Both the position numbers and the translations under genes were made by a program. A stretch of 64,000 nucleotides of DNA from Streptomyces sp. SID8374. GTDB taxonomy: Bacteria; Actinomycetota; Actinomycetes; Streptomycetales; Streptomycetaceae. The notes below the pieces were generated by a model. The model was not told the DNA's origin, made no database searches, and saw only the letters and a list, made by a program, of their open reading frames with translations. Below are positions 8,658 through 15,942 of this stretch, piece after piece. The stretch's first letter is position 1. Each line of letters begins with the position of its first letter. Location of the stretch: the NCBI RefSeq assembly GCF_009865135.1, contig NZ_WWGH01000001.1, positions 3,968,001 to 4,032,000 of the forward strand, given 5' to 3'.

Positions 8658-9503
8658 TTACGAGTGTGACGTGTCGGGCCCAGGAGTGCGAGGGGGTGTG
8701 CGCCGACCGGCTGCCGCGACGGAGGCCATCAGCTCCGCGTCGAGGAAGGACGGGTCGGCCATCCGGGTGGCCGCCGCATAGGAGTTGAGCAGGGCTTTCG
8801 TCACTCTGAGGGCGGCCTCGGGACGGCGTACGACGGGCTTCGCCCAGGCCTGTACGGCCTGATCCAATTCGTTTTCCGGAACGACCCGCTGGAGGACGGA
8901 GAGCGCTTGCGCCTCCGCCGCGTCGAACGCCCTTCCGGTCAGGATCAGTTCGCGGACACGGGCCGCGCCGACCTCGTGGATCAGCCGGGGCAGCAGCCCG
9001 CCCCAGGCGGTCGGCAGCCCGAGCGCCAGCTCCGGCAGCCGGAAGGAGGCACTCTCCGCGCCGACCCGCAGATCGCAGGCGAGGGCGAGCGCCAGGCCCG
9101 CGCCGATCGCCTTGCCCTGGACCCGGGCGACGGTGACGGCCCGGTTGCCGGAGATCGCCTCGCAGACCCGGCGGGCCTTCTCCCCGGCGACCCGGATGCC
9201 CCGGCCGGTCGGGTCCTCCTCCAGCCAGTCGGCGAACTCGGCGCGGTCGCCGCCCAGGCAGAAGTCGTCCCCGGCGCCGCTGAGCACCAGCACCCGCACC
9301 TCGGGGTCGGGGGCGGTGACGGCGTCCAGCAGCTCGTCCAGCATCGCCTCGGTGACCGCGTTGCCGGTCTCGGGGGCGTACAGCTCCACGTGCAGGACGG
9401 GGCCCTCGCGCCGGGTGCGTACCGTCGCGGCCTCCTCGTGCGAGGGGCCCTTCTCGTGCGCGGGGGAGGACGGCGTCAGGAAGTCGGGCAGCGAGAGCTT
9501 CAC
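8658..9503 (-). CDS. Enoyl-CoA hydratase/isomerase-family protein
   Basis: A 281-residue crotonase-fold protein. The oxyanion-hole motifs are recognisable: LVLSGAGDDFCLGGDRAEF (first loop) and KAIGAGLALALACDLRVGA (second). The first 40 residues are an extra Ser/Pro/Glu-rich stretch. A GTG start overlaps the stop of the upstream P450 gene by 4 nt (GTGA), so the two are translationally coupled and this gene is the last of the conservon-P450 operon. The acyl-CoA substrate is unknown. A catalytic Glu at the second crotonase position is not obvious by eye, so hydratase activity specifically is not assured. Confidence 0.85.
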   Translation of the reverse strand: MKLSLPDFLTPSSPAHEKGPSHEEAATVRTRREGPVLHVELYAPETGNAVTEAMLDELLDAVTAPDPEVRVLVLSGAGDDFCLGGDRAEFADWLEEDPTGRGIRVAGEKARRVCEAISGNRAVTVARVQGKAIGAGLALALACDLRVGAESASFRLPELALGLPTAWGGLLPRLIHEVGAARVRELILTGRAFDAAEAQALSVLQRVVPENELDQAVQAWAKPVVRRPEAALRVTKALLNSYAAATRMADPSFLDAELMASVAAAGRRTPPRTPGPDTSHS

Positions 9504-10756
9504 AGCGCCACGCCCAGCGAGGTGATCCGTCTGAAGACCATCCGGGGGGCGTACACGGGCGGGGAGGCGGCCCGCAGGGTGGGGAAACGATCCAGCGTGC
9601 GGGCCAGCAGCGTGCGCGCTTCCAGCTTGGCGAGCGCCGCGCCCAGGCAGTAGTGCACCCCGCCGCCGAAGGTGAGGTGGCTGCCGCCGCGCAGGATGTC
9701 GAACGCGCCGGGGTCGGGGTTGCGCCGGGGGTCGTGGTTGGCGGCGCCGTACAGGACGTGGACCATGCTGTCCTTCTTGATCGGGACGCCGGCCAGGACG
9801 GTGTCCTCGGCGGCGATCCGGGTGTTGATGTGGATGGGCGGGTCGTAGCGCAGCACCTCGTCGACGGCCGCGTCGATGTGCTCGGGGTGGTCACGCAGCC
9901 ACTGCCACCGGCCGGGCTCGGCCAGCAGCAGGGAAGTCATCGACGTCAGCAGCGTCGCGGTGGTCTCCAGCGAGGCGATGGTGACGAACATGGTGAGCCG
10001 GTACAGGATCTCGTCCGCCCGCTCGCGGTCCGGCTCCATCGAGTCCCAGGTGTGGATCCAGCCGGTCAGCACGTCGTGGCGGGGCTCGGCCCGGCGGCGG
10101 GCGACCAGATCGGTGAAGTACGCGCGCAGCTGCACGGTCGCCTCGGCGGAGATCGCCAGCTGGCTCTTGGTGGGCAGCAACTCCTGGGCGTACACCTGGT
10201 TGTGGGTGATCTCCAGGATGTGGGGATAGTCCTCGCGCGGCAGCCCCAGCCAGGAGCCGACCGTGTGGACCGGCAGCTGCTCACTGACCGTGGAGACGAA
10301 ATCCGCCTCACCCCAGCGGAGCTTGTCGGCCAGCTCGTCCAGGAGCCGGTCGGCGTCGCGCTCTACGTCGGGGGTGAGGCGTTCGATGGTGGAGCGGTCG
10401 AAGAGGTTGCCCAGCGAGCGGCGCTGGCAGGTGTGTTCGGGGGCGTTCAGCCGGGCGAGCGTGCCGGTCATCTCCCGGGTCGCGATCGCGTCCCACTGCT
10501 TGGAGTCGTCCTGCCGCTCCTGCCAGGCGAAGTCGGGGGCGAGCCAGTTGCGGCCGCGCAGCACCTGGCTACAGGTATCGAAACCGGTGACGAACCAACC
10601 GTTCCAGGGAGCGCGGACGACGTCACCCATCGTCCGCAGCTCCGCGAGTATTCCGTAGGGCTCGGCCTGTCCTTCGGGTGAATTGAGTCTGCGGAGAAGG
10701 CCGATGACCGCGCGCCGCCCGTCGGGGGTCCTGGTTGTACCGCCTGTGATGCTCAC
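9500..10756 (-). CDS. Cytochrome P450 (CYP154-like) downstream of the conservon
   Basis: A 418-residue soluble P450. The heme-ligand loop TFGGGVHYCLGAALAK places the thiolate Cys at residue 370, the K-helix has an intact EVLR, and the I-helix reads ASLETT. A GTG start at 10756 is preceded by AAGGA. It lies 164 bp after the CYP157-like gene. Such CYP157-CYP154 pairs are known in Streptomyces conservons, which suggests that this protein, and not its ExxR-lacking neighbour, is the conventional monooxygenase. The substrate is unknown. The gene is translationally coupled to the downstream enoyl-CoA hydratase-like gene. Confidence 0.88.
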   Translation of the reverse strand: MSITGGTTRTPDGRRAVIGLLRRLNSPEGQAEPYGILAELRTMGDVVRAPWNGWFVTGFDTCSQVLRGRNWLAPDFAWQERQDDSKQWDAIATREMTGTLARLNAPEHTCQRRSLGNLFDRSTIERLTPDVERDADRLLDELADKLRWGEADFVSTVSEQLPVHTVGSWLGLPREDYPHILEITHNQVYAQELLPTKSQLAISAEATVQLRAYFTDLVARRRAEPRHDVLTGWIHTWDSMEPDRERADEILYRLTMFVTIASLETTATLLTSMTSLLLAEPGRWQWLRDHPEHIDAAVDEVLRYDPPIHINTRIAAEDTVLAGVPIKKDSMVHVLYGAANHDPRRNPDPGAFDILRGGSHLTFGGGVHYCLGAALAKLEARTLLARTLDRFPTLRAASPPVYAPRMVFRRITSLGVAL

Positions 10757-10920
10757 GCAGAGTTCCTTGACCTAGGCCCATGGTTACCGACCAGAACCTA
10801 CCCTTCCGGATAGCTGCGCCAAGCATCGTTCTTTGTTGCCCCCGTCACATGCAATCGTCACAAATGCCCGTTGTCATATGCGAATTGTCGGTCCGTGAGT
10901 CATACGCGGCCGACGGTGCG
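10757..10920. other. Spacer between the two P450 genes
   Basis: This 164-bp gap is less GC-rich than its surroundings and holds two TGTGACG heptamers 14 nt apart near 10850. No clear promoter or terminator was recognised, so a separate promoter for the second P450 is possible but not shown. Confidence 0.3.
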
Positions 10921-12333
10921 TCAGACCCGGAACACGTCCAGGAACGAACTCCACCAGCCCTTCTGCTTCTTGGCCGGCTCCGCAGCGTGACGACCGGCGG
11001 GAGCCGGCTGGGGCGCCGCGTTCCGGTACGGGTCGGACAGCTGCGCCGAGGTCGGGGCCGGCGGCTGCGCGCCGGTCGCGGTGCGGCGGGCGGCGGTCGG
11101 GGTGAACCGTACGGGCAGCGAGATCAGGGCCCGGTGGAAGGGGCCCGGACGCCAGCCGACGCCCGAGGCCGGGACGGCCAGCGAGAGGTCGGGCACGGTG
11201 TTGAGGATCTTCTCGATCGCGGTCAGCGCGATGAGGGTGGCGGGCGACTTCGCCGGGCAGACGTGCGGGCCCGCGCCCCACGCCAGGTGGGCCCCCTTGC
11301 TCAGGGTCTGGCGGGCATCGGTGAGGGACGGGTCGCTGTTCGCGGCGGCGAAGCTGATCAGGACCGGCGTCTCCGCCTTCAGCACCACCCCGTCCAGCTC
11401 GATGTCCCGCACCGGGTAGTGCGTGGCGTAGTTGGCGATCGGCGGGTTGTTCCACAGGACGTCGTCCAGCGCGTCCTCGACGAGCATCCCCGAACCGCGC
11501 CGCTCCGCCCCGCCCGGCTGGTCACCGGCGAGCATCAGCAGCAGCGCGTTGGCGATGAGGTTGCGCTCCGGCTCCACGCCGGCGCCCATCAGCATCACCA
11601 GCTGGTCCTTCAGCTCCTCGTCCCGCAGCCCCGCCGGGTGCTGGATCAGCCAGGAGGTGATGTCCTCACCGGGCTGGCGCCGCTTGAGCGCGACCAGCTC
11701 CATCAGGCACTCCGTCAGCTCCGTGTTGGCGCGCAGCACGTCCTCGCCGTCGAAGATGGCCGACATCGACCGGGTGAGCCGGTCGCCGATGTCGCCGGGG
11801 CAGCCGAAGAGCTGGTTGAAGAGCAGCAGCGGCAGCAGCTTGGCGTACTCGTTGAGCAGGTCGGCCGTGCCGCGCTCGATGAACTGGTCGATCAGATAGT
11901 CGGCGATCCTCTCGACGTCCCGGCTGACCCGGCTGCTGTTGAGCCGTGCCAGCGACTCGGTGACCGCCTTGCGCAGCCGCAGGTGCTCCGCGCCGTCGGT
12001 GAACAGGCAGTTGGGCCGGTACATCATCATCGGCAGCACCGGGCTGTCCATCGGGATCGCGCCCTCGCGCAGCGCCGCCCAGCGCCGCGAGTCCCGGGCG
12101 AACAGCGCCGGATTCTGGAGCACCCGCAGCGCCGCCTCGTGCTGCACGATCAGCGTGGCGTCCACCCCGGGCGCCAACTCGATCGGTGCTGCGGGGCCGT
12201 GCGCCCGGAACGCGTCGTACACGCGGTGCGGGTCGGCGGCGAACTCCGGCCCGTACAGCGAGGTCTGCTGCTGGTGCATGGGGCACCCGGCGGGGGCGGC
12301 GCTGTACGGGGTGGCTCCCGGCGACGGGTCCAT
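10921..12333 (-). CDS. cvnE: Conservon cytochrome P450 (CvnE type, CYP157-like) lacking ExxR
   Basis: A 470-residue P450 with a C-terminal Pro/Ala-rich extension (about 395-470) not seen in its neighbour. The heme-binding loop GAGPHVCPAKS carries the Cys at 359. In the K-helix the near-invariant ExxR is replaced by D291-V-L-W294, aligned with EVLR of the adjacent P450. Loss of ExxR is the known hallmark of the CYP157 family, whose members sit in Streptomyces conservons. It is the fifth gene of the cvnABCDE order. Conservon proteins form a membrane-associated complex likened to a G-protein system; the P450's role there, catalytic or sensory, is unsettled. Confidence 0.9.
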   Translation of the reverse strand: MDPSPGATPYSAAPAGCPMHQQQTSLYGPEFAADPHRVYDAFRAHGPAAPIELAPGVDATLIVQHEAALRVLQNPALFARDSRRWAALREGAIPMDSPVLPMMMYRPNCLFTDGAEHLRLRKAVTESLARLNSSRVSRDVERIADYLIDQFIERGTADLLNEYAKLLPLLLFNQLFGCPGDIGDRLTRSMSAIFDGEDVLRANTELTECLMELVALKRRQPGEDITSWLIQHPAGLRDEELKDQLVMLMGAGVEPERNLIANALLLMLAGDQPGGAERRGSGMLVEDALDDVLWNNPPIANYATHYPVRDIELDGVVLKAETPVLISFAAANSDPSLTDARQTLSKGAHLAWGAGPHVCPAKSPATLIALTAIEKILNTVPDLSLAVPASGVGWRPGPFHRALISLPVRFTPTAARRTATGAQPPAPTSAQLSDPYRNAAPQPAPAGRHAAEPAKKQKGWWSSFLDVFRV

Positions 12334-12408
12334 GTTCGGCTTCCTCGGTGTGATCGCGGGGACGGGGATGCCCCGGCTTCGGTTGGGGGTGTGTGCGGGG
12401 GAGGGCGC

Positions 12409-12999
12409 TCAGGCCGCGTGCGCGAGAAGGTGCCGTACGAGAGTGATCAGGGCCTGCGCGGAGGACTTCTGGTCCCGGGCGTCGCAGTAGACGACCGGGG
12501 TGGACGGCAGCAGGTCGAGTGCCTCGCGCAGTTCGTCCTCGGCGTGCCGGGAGTACGGGTCGAAGCTGTTGACGGCGACCGCGTACTCCAGGCCGTACGT
12601 CTCGACCAGGTCGATCACCGGGAAGGTGTCGGCCAGCCGCGCCGGGTCGACCAGGAGGAGCGCGCCCAGCGAACCGCGCGCCATGTCCTCCCACAGCTCC
12701 ACGAACCGCTGCTGCCCCGGCGTACCGAACAGGTACAGCACCAGCTCGTCGCTGAGGGTCAGGCGCCCGAAGTCCAGGGCGACCGTGGTCGTCTTCTTGT
12801 CGGGCGCCCCGCGCAGATCGTCGACCTGGGCCGCGGCCTGGGTCATCCGCTCCTCGGTGCGCAGCGGGGTGATCTCGGAGAGCGTGCCGATCAGGGTCGT
12901 CTTGCCCACGGCGAAGTGCCCGACGACGAGGATCTTCGCCGCGCGCTGGACCGCGTCCGGCACATAGATGCTCTCAGCCGAACCGGACTTGGAGTCCAT
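12409..12999 (-). CDS. cvnD: Conservon GTP-binding protein CvnD
   Basis: A 196-residue small GTPase-like protein with P-loop GHFAVGKTTLIGTLS near residues 27-41, a switch-like LDFGRLTL, and DxxG-like FGTPGQQRF. In conservons this protein interacts with the CvnA sensor, CvnB and CvnC at the membrane, and its nucleotide state is thought to carry the signal. The start overlaps the end of cvnC by 26 bp. A 75-bp gap separates it from the P450 gene, consistent with one transcript. It is of normal length and motif content for the family. Confidence 0.93.
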   Translation of the reverse strand: MDSKSGSAESIYVPDAVQRAAKILVVGHFAVGKTTLIGTLSEITPLRTEERMTQAAAQVDDLRGAPDKKTTTVALDFGRLTLSDELVLYLFGTPGQQRFVELWEDMARGSLGALLLVDPARLADTFPVIDLVETYGLEYAVAVNSFDPYSRHAEDELREALDLLPSTPVVYCDARDQKSSAQALITLVRHLLAHAA

Positions 13000-13348
13000 G
13001 CAACACCTCTTCGAGGATCTTTCTGTCGACGAGCTGGGCGGGCGGCGGCGCCTTGCGGCGCAGCAGAAGTCCCTGCTGGTTTAAATCCTGGAGCAGCAGC
13101 CGGGCCACCCCGACCGGCAGGCCGAGATGGCCGGCGACCTCGGCCACCGAGAGGTAGCCGCCGGAACACAGCTCCCAGATCGCCCTGACCTCGGGGCTCG
13201 GGTTGGGCGGCGGCTGCCGGTCGGGGGCGAGGGTGACCAGGGTGACCAGGGAGAGCTCGTCCGCGTCGGGCAGCCCCCGTCCCCCGGTGATGACGTAGGA
13301 CCGGACGAACCCGCTGCTGACGCTGGCCTCCTCGCCCGGTGCCGTCAT
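12974..13348 (-). CDS. cvnC: Conservon DUF742 protein CvnC
   Basis: A 124-residue DUF742 protein with the family's SFVRSYVITGGRG-like start (here SGFVRSYVITGGRGLP) and a winged-helix-like core: EVRAIWELCSGGYLSVAEVA followed by LPVGVARLLLQDL. DUF742 proteins are MarR-like in fold and are always found with roadblock and GTPase partners in conservons. The 4-nt overlap with cvnB (ATGA) indicates coupled translation. It likely acts as an adaptor in the CvnA-D complex, not as an independent DNA-binding regulator, though the latter is not excluded. Confidence 0.93.
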   Translation of the reverse strand: MTAPGEEASVSSGFVRSYVITGGRGLPDADELSLVTLVTLAPDRQPPPNPSPEVRAIWELCSGGYLSVAEVAGHLGLPVGVARLLLQDLNQQGLLLRRKAPPPAQLVDRKILEEVLHGLQVRFG

Positions 13349-13749
13349 ATCTCGCTGCCCGCGTTCTGGCGGGGCGGCGTGGTCATCGCCTTCCCCAGCG
13401 CGGTGACCTGCTGCTGCATACGGAAGGACATCGCCTCCATGTCCACATCGGCGGCGGCGGTGGCGGCGAGGTAGGCGCCGGTGCCCGCGGCGATGAGGAA
13501 GATCCAGCCGTCCTCGTACTCCAGGAGCGTCTGCCGCCAGCGGCCCGGGCTGCGGGTGCCGATGAAGGGGGCGACGGCCCGGCTGAGGGACTGCATGGAG
13601 CTCATGGCCGCGGCGACGGTCTCCGCGTCGTCCCGGCCGATCTCGCTGGAGTTGGCGAGCAGCAAGCCGTCGGCGGATACGAGGATCGCGTGCCGGGCTC
13701 CGGGTACCTGGAGCACATCGTTGAGTACCCAGGACAGATCAGGGTTCAC
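13345..13749 (-). CDS. cvnB: Conservon roadblock/LC7 protein CvnB
   Basis: A 134-residue roadblock/LC7-domain protein. GTG at 13749 overlaps the cvnA stop (GTGA), giving VNPDLSWVLNDVLQVPGARH, the normal CvnB N-terminus; a longer upstream frame is only a shadow of cvnA. The core ILVSADGLLLANS, the helix MSSMQSLSRAV and a C-terminal strand GTGAYLAATAAAD are typical. In characterised conservons, CvnB binds both the sensor ATPase and the GTPase and may modulate nucleotide turnover. Size and motifs are ordinary. Confidence 0.93.
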   Translation of the reverse strand: MNPDLSWVLNDVLQVPGARHAILVSADGLLLANSSEIGRDDAETVAAAMSSMQSLSRAVAPFIGTRSPGRWRQTLLEYEDGWIFLIAAGTGAYLAATAAADVDMEAMSFRMQQQVTALGKAMTTPPRQNAGSEI

Positions 13750-15038
13750 TGGATCTCGGATCCTTCCGTGGTCGTCGTCGTGTCCCGCCCGGAGCGGGTG
13801 CCGCGCTGGAACGCTCCCAGGCGGGAGGCGGTCTCCTCGTTGCTGCGGACCGGCTGCGGCGCGGCCGGGGGCACGGCGGAGACCGGGCTCTTGCGACGAC
13901 GCTTCGGCAGCCCGCCGGAGGTGGTGGTGATCTGGGCGAGCTGCTGGGTCGCGGTGTCCTGGCGCTGCGCAGCCGGCGGGAAGAGCGGGGTGGGCGCCGG
14001 GGCGGGGGCCTGCTGCCACTGCTCCGGCTGCGGGGCGGCCTGCTGCTGGTGTCCGTACGCCTCGTAGTCCTCGTACGCCTCGGGCGCCTCGGCGGGTGCG
14101 GCGGGCTGCGGCACCTCCGTGGTGAGCAGCTCGTCGGGGATCAGTACCACCGCGCGTACGCCTCCATAGGGGGAAACGGAGTCCACCGAGACCCGGAACC
14201 CGTAGCGGGCGGCGAGCATCCCGGAGACGGCGAACCCGAACTGCGGCGGGATGCCCAGGCTGGAGACGCTGATCGCCGCCTGGGGGGAGAGGAGGGCCGC
14301 CGCGCGGTCCTTCTCCTCCTGGCCCATGCCGAGGCCGGCGTCGTCGACGATGAGGCAGACGCCCGTCGGCACGGCCTGGATGTTGATCTCCACCGGGGTG
14401 CCGGGGGCGGAGTAGTTGGTGGCGTTGGCGAGCAGCTCGGCGAGGACCACCGCGACCGGTTCGACGGCCCGGCTGACGACCGAGAAGTTCACCTGGCCGT
14501 TGACCCGGACCCGGTCGAAGTGGCGGATACGGCCCTGGGCGCTGCGTGCCACGTCGAAGACGGAGGCCACGGTCTCGCGCCGGCCGAGCCAGCCGCCGCA
14601 GAGCACAGCGATGCCCTGGGCGCGCCTGCCGAACTGGCTGTTGGCGTGGTCCATGGCCATCAGGTCGGCGAGGATCCCGGGGTCGTCGCCGTACTTGCGC
14701 TGGGCCTTCTCGATCACGACCTGCTGTTCGTCGGCGAGGCCCTGGAGGGTGCGGACGGCCGCCTTGAGGACCGCCTTGGTCTCCTCCTCGGCGTCCTTGC
14801 GGACCTCGGCGAGCTCGGAGGCCTGCCGCTGGAGGAGGCCGTTGTGGACGACGAGGAGCTCGTCCCGCTGGCGCAGGAGCGTGTCGTGCTCCGTGCTCAG
14901 CTCGGCGTTGCGTCTGCGCAGTTTGATGTTGGTCGCGCGAGCCCGCAGGACGGCACCCACGGCGACCAGTGCTACGACAACCAGCGCCCAGATGACGGGG
15001 CCCTGTGGAAATGTCATGAGACTCACTTCAAGTGCCAT
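13746..15038 (-). CDS. cvnA: Conservon sensor ATPase CvnA (histidine-kinase-like)
   Basis: A 430-residue protein with one membrane helix near residues 12-30 (GPVIWALVVVALVAVGAVL), a charged coiled-coil region (about 35-110), and a GHKL ATPase domain with N-box ELLANATNYSAPG and G1 box DDAGLGMG. No H-box phosphoacceptor motif is evident, as is usual for conservon sensors. The last 110 residues are Pro/Gln/Ala-rich and probably disordered. It heads the cvnABCDE operon. The in-frame Met at 15017 is an alternative start. A consensus-like promoter lies at 15201-15229. Confidence 0.92.
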   Translation of the reverse strand: MALEVSLMTFPQGPVIWALVVVALVAVGAVLRARATNIKLRRRNAELSTEHDTLLRQRDELLVVHNGLLQRQASELAEVRKDAEEETKAVLKAAVRTLQGLADEQQVVIEKAQRKYGDDPGILADLMAMDHANSQFGRRAQGIAVLCGGWLGRRETVASVFDVARSAQGRIRHFDRVRVNGQVNFSVVSRAVEPVAVVLAELLANATNYSAPGTPVEINIQAVPTGVCLIVDDAGLGMGQEEKDRAAALLSPQAAISVSSLGIPPQFGFAVSGMLAARYGFRVSVDSVSPYGGVRAVVLIPDELLTTEVPQPAAPAEAPEAYEDYEAYGHQQQAAPQPEQWQQAPAPAPTPLFPPAAQRQDTATQQLAQITTTSGGLPKRRRKSPVSAVPPAAPQPVRSNEETASRLGAFQRGTRSGRDTTTTTEGSEIQ

Positions 15039-15190
15039 GGCTGGAAACGGCTTGACACCCCGTCATGCGGCACGCAGCCAGGGCTCGTTCGCCACGACCG
15101 TGCGCCGCTTCGGGAGGTGCCCCTCCGAAGGTGGGGCCGAGGAATTCATTCCTCCCGGAATGCCCCCATACGCCATCAGCCCACTGGAAG

Positions 15191-15229
15191 TAAGATGATC
15201 TTATCACCGGCCGCACGGCGAAATGTCAA
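15191..15229 (-). promoter_or_regulatory. Conservon promoter with overlapping palindrome
   Basis: On the minus strand a perfect TTGACA (15224-15229) is followed after 17 bp by TGATAA (15201-15206). A 13-bp perfect palindrome TAAGATGATCTTA (15191-15203) overlaps the end of the -10 and the expected start point, a classic place for a repressor site. The regulator is unknown. Confidence 0.5.
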
Positions 15230-15458
15230 GCTCGCCACGCCAGTTGCCACTCGACGCAGAACGTTCACATTGCGGAGACGCGGAGGAGCCGGTTCCGTCC
15301 CGATTCCCTTCATGGGGTGGGGTGTTGAGGACGGGGCACCCGCGCCGAGGGCGGAGGCGCCCACGCTCCATCGCATACGACGCAAGCCGGGCGTACGGGG
15401 GCGGTCAGGGGCCTTCTGGCCGGGCGCCCAGGGCTTGATCGCCGTCGGAGGGCTCTTG

Positions 15459-15482
15459 GTACGTTGAGAAAATCGAACGTAC
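15459..15482. promoter_or_regulatory. Spaced inverted repeat upstream of the surface-protein operon
   Basis: GTACGTT (15459-15465) and AACGTAC (15476-15482) are exact inverted copies separated by 10 bp, about 30 bp before the first gene. TTGATC at 15435 could act as a weak -35, with the left arm covering the -10 position (19-bp spacer). Operator function is inferred. Confidence 0.4.
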
Positions 15483-15513
15483 GAGGGCAGTGCTCACGGG
15501 GGAGGAAGCCTTC

Positions 15514-15942
15514 ATGGCCTGGGACGAGTGGGAGCAGCTGAAGAGCCAGGCGGCCATGCAGCTCAACCGGGTACCCGACGAGGGTGGCGGGGCAGCGCCG
15601 GGCGGCGACCTCAAGGTCAGCCAGAAGGACCTGGCGGCCGTGGGCGACAGCGCCTTCAAGCTCTTCGAGAGGCTGGGCAAGGACGGGCGCGACGCCTGGT
15701 CCCCCAGCCAGAGCGCGGCCAAGGACCTCACGACCCAGGGCTTCGCCCTCGGCGGCGCACTCGACCACGTACAGAAGAGATGGGAGAAGCAGCTCACCTC
15801 GCTGCTGGACGCCTGCGCGCACATCTCCAACCACATGGACTACACGAAGAACGCCCACGCCGGGGACGAGTACCACATCTACTCCACCCTCAGCAGCATC
15901 TCCACCCTGGACGAGGGGTTCACCGAGAGGACCCAGCGCTGA
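15514..15942 (+). CDS. Small helical hypothetical protein, first gene of a WXG/ESX-like surface operon
   Basis: A 142-residue, mostly helical, charged protein starting MAWDEWEQLKSQAAMQLNRV. ATG at 15514 was chosen because GGAGGAAG lies just upstream; an in-frame start at 15490 has no such site. It has no signal peptide or membrane segment. Its stop overlaps the ATG of the next, 693-residue gene (TGATG). Size, helicity and pairing with a larger WXG-like protein resemble actinobacterial type VII secretion partner pairs, but no exact WXG100 signature was verified. Function is unknown. Confidence 0.75.
   Translation: MAWDEWEQLKSQAAMQLNRVPDEGGGAAPGGDLKVSQKDLAAVGDSAFKLFERLGKDGRDAWSPSQSAAKDLTTQGFALGGALDHVQKRWEKQLTSLLDACAHISNHMDYTKNAHAGDEYHIYSTLSSISTLDEGFTERTQR

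Larger units (their letters stand above)
15039..15513. other. Divergent intergenic region between conservon and surface-protein operon
   Basis: This 475-bp gene-free stretch holds the cvn promoter (15201-15229), a 13-bp palindrome on it (15191-15203) and a spaced inverted repeat (15459-15482) before the rightward operon. No small gene is convincing in the remainder. Confidence 0.6.
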
